Shown piece after piece: positions 52,969-62,279 of a DNA stretch of 64,000 nucleotides. This stretch comes from Kocuria rosea subsp. polaris. Lineage in GTDB: Bacteria; Actinomycetota; Actinomycetes; Actinomycetales; Micrococcaceae. The DNA lies in NCBI RefSeq assembly GCF_001483755.1, contig NZ_LQBK01000010.1:32522-96521 (forward strand). Reading direction: 5' to 3'. The notes beneath the pieces were generated by a model. That model saw only the letters and a program-made list of their open reading frames with translations. It had not been told where the DNA came from and ran no database searches. The stretch's first letter is position 1. Each line of letters starts with the position of its first letter. Position numbers and translations under genes: made by a program.

Positions 52969-53691
52969 TCACCCACGGCAGCCCGCCGGTTCCGCGCCGG
53001 CCGTGGCGCCGGCGGACGGCCCCGTGCCGTCCCCGGACGCGTGGTCCCCGCCGTGGTCATCGCCGTGGCCGTCGTCCTGGCCCTCCCGGTCGCCGGCCAC
53101 CGGGTCGTACTCCTCCTGCGCGCCGGCGTAGTCGCGGACGGCCGCCGTGACCGTCTGCTCCGTCCCGTCCTCGAAGCGCAGGACGAGCTCGAGCTCGTCC
53201 CCGGCGCGGAGGTCGCACCGCAGGTCCAGGAGCATGAGGTGGTCCGCCCCGGGCTCCAGGGCGTAGGACGCGCCCGCGTCGATGGCGACCGGGTCCTGCA
53301 TCCGCTGCATGACGGTGCTGCCGGTGTCGGGGTCGAGCACGGTCTCGTGCAGCTCGACCGCCCCGGCGATCCTCTCGGCGGCCGCGCCGGTGAGCACGAC
53401 CGGGTCGTCGCCCTCGTTGACGAGGGTGCCGAAGACCCCGGTCATGGCTCCGGCGGGGTTCGCCTTCGCCCAGGCCCGCTCCACGGTGAGCGGCCCGGGC
53501 GCGGCGGTGTCCCCGGCGTCGTGCGGGGACGGGCCGCCGGAGGCGGACGCCGCCGCGGTGGCGGGGGCGGCCTCCGGGGCCGGGGACGCGCACCCCGTGA
53601 GCGCGACGGCGCCGAGGGCGAGGACGGTGGTGGTGCGCAGCAGTGCGGTGGGCACGGTACCGGGCACGGCGATGGGCATGGAGATGGGCAT
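52969..53691 (-). CDS. PCu(A)C copper chaperone lipoprotein
   Basis: 240 residues. Signal peptide with lipobox ALTGC (C34), Ser/Pro/Ala linker, then a PCuAC domain with ligands H115 (ELHETV), M128/M131 (MQRM) and H151/M153 (HLM). It carries Cu(I) outside the membrane to cytochrome oxidase. After the domain there is a His/Asp-rich tail (DDGHGDDHGGDHASGDG), a likely extra metal-binding segment. ATG 53691; a second Met four codons later is possible. The stop lies 10 bases before the DyP ATG. Confidence 0.92.
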   Translation of the reverse strand: MPISMPIAVPGTVPTALLRTTTVLALGAVALTGCASPAPEAAPATAAASASGGPSPHDAGDTAAPGPLTVERAWAKANPAGAMTGVFGTLVNEGDDPVVLTGAAAERIAGAVELHETVLDPDTGSTVMQRMQDPVAIDAGASYALEPGADHLMLLDLRCDLRAGDELELVLRFEDGTEQTVTAAVRDYAGAQEEYDPVAGDREGQDDGHGDDHGGDHASGDGTGPSAGATAGAEPAGCRG

Positions 53692-53809
53692 GGTTGCTCC
53701 TGGCAGTGCGGGAAGAGAAGGGTGTGCCGCGGCGGCCGCGGGGCGCAGCGGAGGCCCGGCGGCGGCCGGCGGATCGGACGGTGGGGACCCGGGGCGGTTC
53801 CCGGACGGT

Positions 53810-54370
53810 TCAGCCCCTGCGGCGCCGGCGGGAGACGAGGCTCACCAGGCCGAGCACCCCGAGGGCCACGGCCCCGCCGCCGACGGCGACGACCCACAGC
53901 GGGACGTCCCCGGACGTGGCACGGTCCGTGGCGTCCTCGGCGCGCTGGGCGGGGTCCTCCGCCGGGGCGCTCGGGCCCGCCGTGGGCTCGTCGCCCGAGC
54001 CGACGTCGTAGCTGAAGGTCCCCTCGATGGGGTGCCCGTCGCTGGAGACGACGCGCCAGACCACGCGGTAGGTCTCGTCCTCCGTCCCCGACCCGGCCAG
54101 CGGCTGGACCACCCGGTTGCCCTCCGGCTCGAGCGGGCCGTCCGTCACGGAGCGCCCCTCGGAGTCGGTGACCAGGACCTGGTGGCCGATGTCCATGACC
54201 TCCCCGGAGAAGGTGAGCTCGAGCTCCTCCGGCGCGGTGGCGAGCACGGAGCCGGGCTCGGGCGAGACGGCGGTGAGCTCGTCGTGCGCGGAGGCGGGCA
54301 GGACGGTCAGTGCGGTGAGAGCGCCCGCGGCGAGCAGGGCCGCGGTGCGTCGGGTGGTGGGCGTGGGCAT
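53810..54370 (-). CDS. CopC-domain copper-binding protein with C-terminal anchor
   Basis: 186 residues. Signal peptide ending ASA|HDEL, so the mature N-terminal residue is His29, the classic Cu(II) ligand. The CopC beta fold (SPEPGSVLATAPEELELTFSGEV, VVSSDGHPIEGTFSYDV) supplies the second His/Asp site. A Pro/Ala linker leads to a C-terminal helix VAVGGGAVALGVLGLVSLVS and RRRRR, anchoring it outside the membrane. It would pass copper to the CopD domain. Confidence 0.92.
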   Translation of the reverse strand: MPTPTTRRTAALLAAGALTALTVLPASAHDELTAVSPEPGSVLATAPEELELTFSGEVMDIGHQVLVTDSEGRSVTDGPLEPEGNRVVQPLAGSGTEDETYRVVWRVVSSDGHPIEGTFSYDVGSGDEPTAGPSAPAEDPAQRAEDATDRATSGDVPLWVVAVGGGAVALGVLGLVSLVSRRRRRG

Positions 54371-54498
54371 GGGATCTCCTCGGGGGCCGGGCGGCGGTGG
54401 GCCGGGGCCGCCGGGCCGGGACGGCCGGGCGGCGTGCGGGGGCCGTCGGACGTCCCGCCGCGGCCCGTGGCCCGGGCGGCGCCCCGCGGCCGGCCGGC

Positions 54499-55167
54499 TC
54501 AGCCGGCGGGCAGCGCGGCGGGTCCCGGGAGGAGGACCGGCAGCAGGGGGCGACGGCGGGCGCGCGGCGGCCCGCGGTGGGAGCGCACCGGGCGCAGCAG
54601 CGCCTGGTCGGTCAGCACGTGCGGTCGCCCCGCCCGCACGGCGCGCGGCCGGGCGACGACCACGGGAGCCGTCAGGGCCTGCCGCAGGCGGCGCACCCGC
54701 AGCCGGAGCGCCTCCAGCAGGACCACGGCCGCGACCTCGCCGTGGCGCATGAGCACGTAGGCGGCCAGTGCCGCCAGCACGTGGGCGACGACCATGACGG
54801 CCCCGCCGTGCTCGGCGTGGGACTGGACCTCCAGCACCAGGGCGGGGCCGGCCCCGGGCGAGCCGGCGGCGCCCCCGTGGTGCGCGGAGTGCTGGGCGGC
54901 GTGGGCCACCGTGCTGACGCCGCCGGAGGCCGCGAACAGGGTGTGCAGGACGGACTGGCTGAGCAGCACGCCCAGCAGCAGGGAGGACCGGGAGAGCACC
55001 CGGCCGGCCAGCGCCATGCACAGCGGCCCGGACAGGGCCAGGGACAGGAGCACGAGCACCGCGGGCGGGGCCTGCCCGCCGGCGGCCGCGTGGGAGAGCA
55101 CGGCGGCGGAGGTGGCCACGGACGCTCCGGCCCAGCCTCGGGCGAGGCGCCGTGCACGTGGGCTCAC
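54499..55167 (-). CDS. Polytopic membrane protein, His-rich, copper-locus neighbour
   Basis: 222 residues; family not recognised. Five hydrophobic stretches (for example PAVLVLLSLALSGPLCMAL, SLLLGVLLSQSVLHTLFA, GAVMVVAHVLAALAAYVLM) and a His-rich loop (HAAQHSAHHGGAAG). After residue 165 comes a basic tail (RLRVRRLRQ, RARRRPLLPVLLP). GTG 55167 has GGGAGGTGGAGGC upstream; Met at 55215 is an alternative start. Position upstream of copC on the same strand and the His loop suggest a metal role, but this is inference. Confidence 0.55.
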   Translation of the reverse strand: MSPRARRLARGWAGASVATSAAVLSHAAAGGQAPPAVLVLLSLALSGPLCMALAGRVLSRSSLLLGVLLSQSVLHTLFAASGGVSTVAHAAQHSAHHGGAAGSPGAGPALVLEVQSHAEHGGAVMVVAHVLAALAAYVLMRHGEVAAVVLLEALRLRVRRLRQALTAPVVVARPRAVRAGRPHVLTDQALLRPVRSHRGPPRARRRPLLPVLLPGPAALPAG

Positions 55168-55291
55168 GCCTCCACCTCCCGTCTCGTCGCCGGCCGCTCG
55201 GGCCGGTGCCCCCATTATGCGCGCCCGCCCCGGCGCCGGACCAATCGCGCGACCGGGAGCGCGACGTGCCCCGCGCAGGACCCCGGACACG

Positions 55292-55329
55292 CCGAAGGGG
55301 CGGCCCCCGTGCGGGGGCCGCCCCTTCGG
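55292..55329 (-). terminator. Terminator of the HU gene
   Basis: 18-bp perfect arms (55292-55309 with 55312-55329), 43 bases beyond the HU stop codon. Confidence 0.85.
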
Positions 55330-55372
55330 ACGAAGCCGTGGGACGAGGTCCGGATCGGACCCGCGGGTGTCC

Positions 55373-55657
55373 TTACTTCTTGGACACGGCCGCCTTGAGC
55401 TTGGAACCAGCGGTCAGCTTGACGCCGTGGCCGGCCGGGATCTCGATGGTCTCGCCGGTCTGCGGGTTGCGGCCCGTGCGGGCGGCACGGTCGGTGCGCT
55501 CGACGGCCAGCCAGCCCGGGATGGTGATCTTCTCACCGGCGGAGACGGACTCCTCGAAGACCTGGAACATCGCGTCCAGGACGCCGTTGACGGCGGCGTT
55601 GGTGGTCCCGGCCTTCTCGGCGACCTCTGCGACGAGTTCACTGCGGTTCTTAGCCAT
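55373..55657 (-). CDS. HU-type nucleoid DNA-binding protein
   Basis: 94 residues. MAKNRSELVAEVAEKAG starts the HU/IHF fold, and GRNPQTGETIEIPA is the DNA-binding beta-arm. There is no long Lys/Ala tail as in mycobacterial HupB, so it is the short actinobacterial HU. ATG 55657 is chosen because AGGAGG lies eight bases upstream; ATG 55663 would leave only two or three. Confidence 0.93.
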   Translation of the reverse strand: MAKNRSELVAEVAEKAGTTNAAVNGVLDAMFQVFEESVSAGEKITIPGWLAVERTDRAARTGRNPQTGETIEIPAGHGVKLTAGSKLKAAVSKK

Positions 55658-55730
55658 GTTCATGTCCTCCTGGACTTGGGGTCGTGGGGAAGCGCGGCAC
55701 GGGGGACCGATCGCGCTCCTGCGTCAGAAA

Positions 55731-56036
55731 TTACCAGCTGGACTTGGAGATGCCGGGCAGTTCGCCGCGGTGAGCCATGTCGCGGAAACGGACGCGGGAG
55801 ATGCCGAACTTCTGGAGGGTGCCGCGGGGGCGGCCGTCGATCTGGTCGCGGTTGCGCAGCCGGACCGGGGAGGCGTCGCGGGGCAGCTTCTGCAGGCCCA
55901 GGCGGGCCTCCTCGCGGGCCTCGTCGGTGGCGTTCTCGTCGACGAGGGTCTTCTTCAGCTCGGCACGCTTCGCGGCGTAGCGCTCGACGACGACCTTGCG
56001 CTGCTCGTTCTTGGCGATCTTGGACTTCTTGGCCAT
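55731..56036 (-). CDS. rpsN: Ribosomal protein S14, zinc-independent paralogue
   Basis: 101 residues with no cysteine, so it lacks the CxxC zinc ribbon of the short S14 type. C-terminal block [31 protein letters not shown] is diagnostic. Last of the L28-L33-S14 operon, the set that replaces zinc-binding copies under zinc limitation in other actinobacteria. Confidence 0.95.
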   Translation of the reverse strand: MAKKSKIAKNEQRKVVVERYAAKRAELKKTLVDENATDEAREEARLGLQKLPRDASPVRLRNRDQIDGRPRGTLQKFGISRVRFRDMAHRGELPGISKSSW

Positions 56037-56040
56037 GGAT

Positions 56041-56208
<168 letters not shown>

Positions 56209-56209
56209 G

Positions 56210-56446
56210 CTAGATCTTCTCCCCACGTGCGATCATGTCGGTCACGACGGCGTCGATGCCGCGGGCGTCGATGACCTTGATGCCCTTGGCGCTGACGTTG
56301 AGCGTCACGCTGCGGCGCAGCGAAGGCACCCAGTAGCGCTTCTTCTGGATGTTCGGGTCGAACCGGCGCTTGGTACGGCGGTGCGAGTGCGAAATGCTGT
56401 GCCCAAAGCCCGGCTGAGCTCCGGTCACCTGGCAGTGCGCTGCCAT
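56210..56446 (-). CDS. rpmB: Ribosomal protein L28, zinc-independent paralogue
   Basis: 78 residues with a single Cys (C5), so no CxxC pairs. [29 protein letters not shown] is the family N-terminus. GGAGGAGAACACT precedes ATG 56446. First gene of the operon; it has an unusually long leader (about 215 nt). Confidence 0.95.
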   Translation of the reverse strand: MAAHCQVTGAQPGFGHSISHSHRRTKRRFDPNIQKKRYWVPSLRRSVTLNVSAKGIKVIDARGIDAVVTDMIARGEKI

Positions 56447-56661
56447 AGTGTTCTCCTCCAATGTTGACGAAATGACGGCACGCAGTGGGTGCCGCAGATG
56501 ATCACTCAGCTGCGGCAACGGGCGTCCCGCCACCTTCAGAATTGCCACCGTTCGCCAACCGGGCCCTCTCGTAAGGCCCGCGGCCGGAACCGGCGAAGGC
56601 CTCGCCACGATGAAGACGGTGAAGATCAAGGTGCCGGAAGGTGGACTCCACCACACGACAG
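56447..56661 (-). other. 215-nt leader of the L28-L33-S14 operon
   Basis: Between the predicted start of transcription and rpmB there is no plausible gene. It contains GC-rich segments able to fold (near 56570-56600) and AGGAGG close to the rpmB ATG. It could be a ribosomal-protein leader or hold an unrecognised regulatory RNA. Confidence 0.45.
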
Positions 56662-56667
56662 CCTTGA

Positions 56668-56696
56668 AGTCTAGGCCCGGACGGACTTCCCCGCAA
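56668..56696 (-). promoter_or_regulatory. Promoter of the L28-L33-S14 operon
   Basis: Minus-strand TTGCGG (56691-56696), 17-bp spacer, TAGACT (56668-56673). Confidence 0.7.
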
Positions 56697-56709
56697 CCTG
56701 ACGTCAGGT
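56696..56709. promoter_or_regulatory. Perfect 14-bp palindrome ACCTGACGTCAGGT at the -35 box
   Basis: Overlaps the -35 hexamer by one base. A dimeric regulator bound here would touch RNA polymerase. It does not match the actinobacterial Zur box (TGAAAATGATTTTCA-like). Confidence 0.7.
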
Positions 56710-56771
56710 GTGACCAGCTTCGGGTCAGTCTACCGGCTCGCCCGACCCCCGCAAACCGGGGGACGGCCCGT

Positions 56772-57641
56772 TCAGCCGCGCCGGACGGGGGCCGACGCCC
56801 CGTCGCGGGGCGCGGGACCGGCGGGGAGCACCGGACGCGGGTGCAGCGTGGTGTACCCGGGGTGGCGTGCGGCGACCGTGTCCCCGGAGGAGGTGCCGCG
56901 GACCCGCCGCGCGAGCCAGGGCAGGAGGTACTCGCGGGCCCAGTGCAGGTCCTCCTTCAGCACGCCCGGGCTCGCGGTGACGGGCAGCCGCTCCGTGGGC
57001 GGCAGCTCCAGGGCGTGCTCCACGCCCAGCAGCTCGAGCATCCCGGCGGCCACGCGGGTGTGCCCCGCGGTCGACATGTGCAGCCGGTCCACCGCCCAGT
57101 AGCGCCAGTCCTGCAGGACGCGCATCCGCCAGTAGTCGAGGACCAGGCACCCGTGCCGGTCCGCGATCTCCCGGACGTGCTCGTTGTAGAGCGCCTGCCG
57201 GGGGCGGGTCCAGGACGTGGGGGCGTCCCGGCCGGGGTCGAAGGCCGTGAACAGCACCACCTGGGCGCCGGAGGCCCGCAGCCGGGCGACCGCAGGCTCG
57301 TAGACCTCCATGAGGGCGTCCACGTCCGCCCGCGGGCGCAGCAGGTCGTTGCCCCCGGCGTAGAGGCTCACCAGGGTCGGCTCCAGGGCCAGGCACGGCT
57401 CCAGCTGCTCGGCCACGATCCCGCGGAGCAGCCGTCCCCGCACCGCGAGGTTCGCGTAGCGGGTGTCCGGGTGGGCGGCGGTCAGCTGCTCGGCCACGAG
57501 GTCGGCCCAGCCGCGCACCCCGTTGGGGCGCGCGGGGTCGGGGTCGCCCACGCCCTCGGTCATGGAGTCGCCGAGGGCCACGTAGCGGACGGGCGGGGCG
57601 AGCGGCACGGCGGCCGGGCGGGGCGTCGTCGGATCCGTCAT
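56772..57641 (-). CDS. SGNH/GDSL-family hydrolase
   Basis: 289 residues, no signal peptide. Block [13 protein letters not shown] (nucleophile S26), block II LAVRGRL with Gly-equivalent, block [13 protein letters not shown] (Asn) and block [11 protein letters not shown] (Asp and His). An esterase or lipase-like enzyme of unknown substrate acting in the cytoplasm. A C-terminal Pro/Arg-rich tail follows the catalytic domain. Confidence 0.88.
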   Translation of the reverse strand: MTDPTTPRPAAVPLAPPVRYVALGDSMTEGVGDPDPARPNGVRGWADLVAEQLTAAHPDTRYANLAVRGRLLRGIVAEQLEPCLALEPTLVSLYAGGNDLLRPRADVDALMEVYEPAVARLRASGAQVVLFTAFDPGRDAPTSWTRPRQALYNEHVREIADRHGCLVLDYWRMRVLQDWRYWAVDRLHMSTAGHTRVAAGMLELLGVEHALELPPTERLPVTASPGVLKEDLHWAREYLLPWLARRVRGTSSGDTVAARHPGYTTLHPRPVLPAGPAPRDGASAPVRRG

Positions 57642-57687
57642 GCGGGGTGCTCTCCGTTCGGGGACGTGGGCAGAGTGCGCGGCCCGG

Positions 57688-59898
57688 TCAGGGCGCCGTG
57701 CGGTCGGTGTGCTGCGGCTGCTCGGGCTCCCCGACCGGCCGGAAGCGGGACCGGTTGCCGAGCGCCTCGTTGACCGCGCGCACCAGGGAGTTCGCCCGGG
57801 CGTTGTCCGGCAGCTGCTCGATCAGCACCGGGTTGCCCGCGTGGTCGGCCAGGGGGACGCGCCAGTTGGGGTACTCGTCGTTCGTGCCCGGCTGGTTCTG
57901 CATCCGGCGCTCGCCGACGGCGTCCACGAGGGAGACGTTGAACAGCAGGGCCGGGGACTGGGCGAGATAGCGGTGCAGCGCCTCGACCCGGCCCTGCTCG
58001 TCCGTGGCGTCCCCGTCGGGGAGCAGCCCGTCCGCGGCGACGGCCGCGAAGAACGTGTCCAGCTGACGGCGGGCCTCCGCCCGCTCCTCCTCGACGGGCC
58101 GCGCCAGGAGGCCGAGCTCCTGGCGCACGTCCACCTGCACGCCCTGCAGGAAGCCCGCGGTGGGCGGGAAGTCGTGCGTGCTGACCGAGGCCATGCTCAG
58201 CTCCCGGTACCGCGCCGGCGGGAGCGGCTCGTCGCCGTCCACCTCGAACCACAGGATCGACGTCCCCAGCACGCCGCGCTCCGCGAGGTACTCGCGCACC
58301 CACGGCTCGAGGGTGCCGAGGTCCTCGCCGACCACCACGGCCCCGGCGAGCTCGGCCTCGAGAGCGAGGATGCCGACCATCGCCTCGTGGTCGTAGTAGA
58401 CGTAGGCGCCCTCCGAGGCCTCCTGGCCGTCCGGGATCCACCACAGCCGGAACAGGCCCAGGACGTGGTCCACCCGGATGCCGCCGGCGTGCCGGAAGAT
58501 CGTGCGCAGCATGTCCCGCCAGGGCAGGTAGCCGGCCTCGGCCAGGCGTTCCGGGTGCCACGGGGGCTGGGACCAGTTCTGGCCCTTCTGGTTGTACATG
58601 TCCGCGGGCGCACCCACGCTGACGCCGGAGGCCAGCACGTCCTGCAGCGTCCACGCGTCGGCGCCCTGCTTGTGCACGCCCACGGCGAGGTCGTGGATCA
58701 CGCCGATGTCCATCCCGGCCAGGTGCGCCGCGCGCTGGGCGGCCTCGAGCTGCTCGTCCAGCAGCCACTGCATCCACACGTGGAAGTCGATCCTGCGGGA
58801 CAGCCGGGTCCGCGCCTCGACCGCGTACGGGGCGTCCGGGCCCGCGGCGACGTCGTCCCACTCGGGGGCGTCCTCGCCGAGCTCCTCGCGCAGCGCGCAC
58901 CAGAGCCCGAAGTCCTGCAGGCCCTGCCCGCCCTCGGCCACGAACCGGCGCAGCTGCTGCTGGCGGTGCGGGGAGCGGCGGACGGTGAACAGCAGCTCGA
59001 GGCTCTTCAGCTTGGCCGCGTACGCCTTGTCCCGGTCGATGGTGCTGGTGTCGAGGTTCTCCTTGCGCTGGATCGCGGCCAGCGTGTTGACCACCTCGAG
59101 GTCGGCCGGGCGCAGGTAGGCGTACTCGGGGACCTCCGCGATGCGCAGGTAGAGGGGGTTGAAGAAGCGGCGGCTGGTCGGCAGGTACGGCGAGGGCTCC
59201 ACCGGCGGGGCGGGCTCGGCGGCGTGCAGCGGGTTGACCAGCAGGTAGTCCGCCCCCTGCTCCCCCGAGATCGCGGCGAGGCTCGCGAGGTCCGAGACGT
59301 CGCCCACGCCCCACGACCGCCCGGAGGTCACCGAGTAGATCTGCGCCATGTAGCCCCAGCGGTGCCGCCCGTGCAGCCGGTCGGTGCTGGCCAGGTGCCG
59401 CGGGGTCACGGCCAGCGGCGTCGTGACCGGGCGCCCGTCGTCGACCTCGGGGCACTCGGCGCGGACCTCGTACCAGCCCACGGCGAGGCTCTCGGGCACC
59501 TCGAAGGTGGCCTGCCCGGTGAGGACGCCGTCCACGTCCCGCGGGGAGCGCCAGTTGTCGACCTGCGGGGCCGTGGTCCGTGCGCCGTCCTCCGCCACGA
59601 GGCTCACGCGCACCGTGGCGCCGTGCGGGACGTGCGCCGTGAAGCGGGTGCGCTCCCCCGCGACGGCGACGACCACGGGCGGCAGCACCCGCCGCCAGGG
59701 CGCCAGCTCCCGCTGGGCGAGGCACGCCTCGATCGCGGCGTCGTCGCCGGCGTCGGCGCCCAGCGCGTCGAGCACGGCGCGCAGCGTCGGCTCCGGGACC
59801 TCCCGCTCCTGTCCGTCGAACCCGGAGTAGGTCGTGGAGACCCGGTAGGCCTCGGCGAGCCGGCGCAGCGCGCCGTCGGTGGTGGTGGTGTCGGCCAT
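57688..59898 (-). CDS. malQ: 4-alpha-glucanotransferase (amylomaltase)
   Basis: 736 residues. N-terminal actinobacterial extension domain (about 150), then GH77 with YLPTSRRFFNPLYLRI, the catalytic region RVDHVLGLFRLWWIPDG (nucleophile Asp), VVGEDLGTLEPWVRE (acid/base Glu) and STHDFPPTAGF. It disproportionates maltooligosaccharides. ATG 59898 is chosen because TAGAGT ends seven bases before it; ATG 59916 overlaps that hexamer. Confidence 0.93.
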   Translation of the reverse strand: MADTTTTDGALRRLAEAYRVSTTYSGFDGQEREVPEPTLRAVLDALGADAGDDAAIEACLAQRELAPWRRVLPPVVVAVAGERTRFTAHVPHGATVRVSLVAEDGARTTAPQVDNWRSPRDVDGVLTGQATFEVPESLAVGWYEVRAECPEVDDGRPVTTPLAVTPRHLASTDRLHGRHRWGYMAQIYSVTSGRSWGVGDVSDLASLAAISGEQGADYLLVNPLHAAEPAPPVEPSPYLPTSRRFFNPLYLRIAEVPEYAYLRPADLEVVNTLAAIQRKENLDTSTIDRDKAYAAKLKSLELLFTVRRSPHRQQQLRRFVAEGGQGLQDFGLWCALREELGEDAPEWDDVAAGPDAPYAVEARTRLSRRIDFHVWMQWLLDEQLEAAQRAAHLAGMDIGVIHDLAVGVHKQGADAWTLQDVLASGVSVGAPADMYNQKGQNWSQPPWHPERLAEAGYLPWRDMLRTIFRHAGGIRVDHVLGLFRLWWIPDGQEASEGAYVYYDHEAMVGILALEAELAGAVVVGEDLGTLEPWVREYLAERGVLGTSILWFEVDGDEPLPPARYRELSMASVSTHDFPPTAGFLQGVQVDVRQELGLLARPVEEERAEARRQLDTFFAAVAADGLLPDGDATDEQGRVEALHRYLAQSPALLFNVSLVDAVGERRMQNQPGTNDEYPNWRVPLADHAGNPVLIEQLPDNARANSLVRAVNEALGNRSRFRPVGEPEQPQHTDRTAP

Positions 59899-59905
59899 GG
59901 CCCCC

Positions 59906-59911
59906 ACTCTA
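59906..59911 (-). promoter_or_regulatory. Candidate leaderless -10 element (TAGAGT) for malQ
   Basis: TAGAGT ends seven bases before ATG 59898, with no Shine-Dalgarno. Confidence 0.5.
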
Positions 59912-59956
59912 TCCATCCGCGCGGCCCGAGCCGCAGGGTGCTGACGGTCCGTGCGG

Positions 59957-61003
59957 CTACGCCAGGGTGCGGGCGACGTCGATCACGAAGCGGTACCGCA
60001 CGTCCGAGGCGACCACCCGGTCGTAGGCGGCGTCGACGTCCTCGGCGCCGATCAGCTCGATCTCGGACTCCACGCCGTGCTCCGCGCAGAAGTCGAGCAT
60101 CTCCTGGGTCTGCGGGATCCCGCCGACCATCGAGCCCGTGAGCACGCGCTGGCGTGCGGCGAGAGCCATGGCCCGCACGCTGTACGGCTCGGTGGGCAGC
60201 CCCACGGAGCACAGCACGCCGTCGACCCGCAGCAGGGAGAGGTACTTCTCGATGGGCAGGTCCGCGGAGACCGTGTTGAGGATCAGGTCGAAGCGGCCCT
60301 TGTTGCGCTCGAAGGTCTCGGGGTCCTTCGTGGCCCAGTAGTCGGTCGCGCCGAACGCCAGGCCGTCCTCCTGCTTCGACAGGCTCTGGCTCAGCACGGT
60401 GACCTCGGCGCCCATGGCGGCGGCGATCTTCACGGCGACGTGGCCCAGCCCGCCCATGCCCAGGACGGCGACCCGCCGCCCGGGCCCGGCGCCCCAGCGC
60501 TTGAACGGGGCGTAGGTGGTGATCCCGGCGCACAGCAGCGGGGCGGCCCGGGCGGGATCGAGGGCCTCGGGGACGCGCAGCACGAAGCGCTCGTCGACCA
60601 CGATCGCGCCGCTGTAGCCGCCCCGGGTGGCGGTGCCGTCGGCCTGCGGCGTGTTGTAGGTGGCCGTCACGCCTTCGGTGCAGAACTGCTCCTGGCCCTC
60701 GGTGCACTGCTCGCACCGGCCGCAGGAGTCGACGAAGCAGCCCACGCCCACCGTGTCGCCGGGCGCGAAGCCGGTCACGGCCTCGCCGACGGCGCTGACG
60801 CGGCCGACGATCTCGTGCCCCGGGGTGACGGGGAAGTGCGTGCCGCCCCACTCGTCGCGTGCGGTGTGGATGTCGGAGTGGCAGATGCCGGCGTAGTGGA
60901 TCTCGATCGCGACGTCCTGGGGGCCGACCGGGCGGCGCTCGATCGTGGTGGGCCGGAAGCCGGAGTCGGCGGAGACGGCCTCGAGGGCGGGGACGGTGGT
61001 CAT
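59957..61003 (-). CDS. Zinc-dependent alcohol dehydrogenase (YahK/AdhC-like)
   Basis: 348 residues, medium-chain family. Catalytic zinc ligands C41 and H63-E64 (PGHEIVGRV), a structural zinc set C94/C97/C100/C108 ([16 protein letters not shown]) and the nucleotide loop [11 protein letters not shown]. The pattern matches NADP-dependent aldehyde reductase/cinnamyl-alcohol dehydrogenase-like enzymes (YahK group). AGGAGCACCGC precedes ATG 61003. Confidence 0.92.
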   Translation of the reverse strand: MTTVPALEAVSADSGFRPTTIERRPVGPQDVAIEIHYAGICHSDIHTARDEWGGTHFPVTPGHEIVGRVSAVGEAVTGFAPGDTVGVGCFVDSCGRCEQCTEGQEQFCTEGVTATYNTPQADGTATRGGYSGAIVVDERFVLRVPEALDPARAAPLLCAGITTYAPFKRWGAGPGRRVAVLGMGGLGHVAVKIAAAMGAEVTVLSQSLSKQEDGLAFGATDYWATKDPETFERNKGRFDLILNTVSADLPIEKYLSLLRVDGVLCSVGLPTEPYSVRAMALAARQRVLTGSMVGGIPQTQEMLDFCAEHGVESEIELIGAEDVDAAYDRVVASDVRYRFVIDVARTLA

Positions 61004-61142
61004 GCGGTGCTCCTGTCGTGGTGGGAAGGTCTCGGTTCGGGGGTCGTGCGGTCCGGAGGCCGCCCGGTCCGAGGGTCGTGCAGCCCGGGGCTCGCCCGGC
61101 CGGGGCCGTGCGGCCGGGGCGGGCGGGCCCCGGCGGGTGCGC

Positions 61143-62135
61143 TCACCAGGCGTGGGCGACGAGCTCGTAGGACCGGGCGCGCACCTCGGGGTCGTGGGCG
61201 TAGCTGTTGAGCATCAGCTCGTCGGCCCGGGTGAGCTCGACGATCTGCTCGAGGTCGGCGACCACCCGCTCGGGCGTGCCGACCGCCGAGACGGCGAGGT
61301 GCTCCTGCACCATGCCGGCCTCCGCGGCGCTGAGCTCGACGCGCTCGACCGGCGGCTGGAGCGGGCGGCGGTCGTTGCGGGCGATCCCGCGCACCAGCAG
61401 CTGGTGGGTGGTGAACTGGCGCCGCGCCTCCTCGTCGGTGTCGGCGGCGAGGACGTTCGCCGCGACCATCACGTGCGGGCGCTCGACCGTGGCGGTCGGG
61501 GCGCTCGCGTCGAAGCGCTGCCGGTACAGGGCGATGGCGTCCATGATCATGGCCGGGGCGAAGTGGGAGGCGAACGCGTAGGGCAGGCCGAGCCGGGCGG
61601 CGACCTCGGCGCCGCCCGTCGAGGAGCCGAGGATCCACAGGGGGACGTCCGTGCCCCGGGCCACGGACGCCCGGACGACCTCCTGCTCCTGGCCGCCGAA
61701 CAGGCGCACCAGGCGGCGCACGTCGGCCTCGAAGGTGTCGTGGCCGGCGTGGCCCCGCCGCAGCTCGAGGGCCGTGCGCATGTCGGTCCCGGGGGCCCGG
61801 CCCAGGCCGAGCTCCACGCGACCGGGATAGAGGTTGGCGAGCGTGCCGAAGGCCTCGGCCACGGTCAGCGGCACGTGGTTGGGCAGCATGATCCCGCCGG
61901 AGCCCACGCGGAGGCAGTCCGTGGCGGCGAGCGCCTGGCCGATGAGCACCGCCGTGGCGGAGGACGCGAACGCCTCCGTGTTGTGGTGCTCGGCGTACCA
62001 CAGGCGCCGGTAGCCGGACGCGTCGAGCCGGCGGGCGAGCTCCACCGCCTCGCGGAGGGCGTCCGCGGTGGAGCGCCCCTCCGAGAGGGGCACGAGGTCG
62101 AGCGCGGACAGGGGGACGCGGGGCGTGGCGGACAC
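61143..62135 (-). CDS. LLM-class flavin-dependent oxidoreductase
   Basis: 330 residues, luciferase-like TIM barrel using FMN or F420. [58 protein letters not shown] and [14 protein letters not shown] are typical of the MsnO8-type group. GTG 62135 has GGAAGAAGT upstream. It lies 139 bp before the ADH gene on the same strand. Substrate unknown. Confidence 0.88.
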   Translation of the reverse strand: MSATPRVPLSALDLVPLSEGRSTADALREAVELARRLDASGYRRLWYAEHHNTEAFASSATAVLIGQALAATDCLRVGSGGIMLPNHVPLTVAEAFGTLANLYPGRVELGLGRAPGTDMRTALELRRGHAGHDTFEADVRRLVRLFGGQEQEVVRASVARGTDVPLWILGSSTGGAEVAARLGLPYAFASHFAPAMIMDAIALYRQRFDASAPTATVERPHVMVAANVLAADTDEEARRQFTTHQLLVRGIARNDRRPLQPPVERVELSAAEAGMVQEHLAVSAVGTPERVVADLEQIVELTRADELMLNSYAHDPEVRARSYELVAHAW

Positions 62136-62267
62136 GGGTCGGACTTCTTCCGTCGGAGGGCACGAAGGGGTTCGGTGGCGGCAACGGCCCGAGCCGGGCT
62201 CCTTATTCCGCGTGCCCCGCGGGCGTTGCCCTCCTCACACCCCCGCCCCGGGCACCGCACGGTGGGG

Positions 62268-62273
62268 CACCAT
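62268..62273 (+). promoter_or_regulatory. Candidate leaderless -10 element (CACCAT)
   Basis: CACCAT ends six bases before ATG 62280. Weaker than the other hexamers listed. Confidence 0.3.
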
Positions 62274-62279
62274 GGGAGC

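Noticed and set aside
56610..57773. Plus-strand frame beginning MKTVKIKV across the SGNH gene
   Set aside because: Starts inside the ribosomal-protein leader and then runs antisense to the hydrolase; composition is that of a shadow frame.
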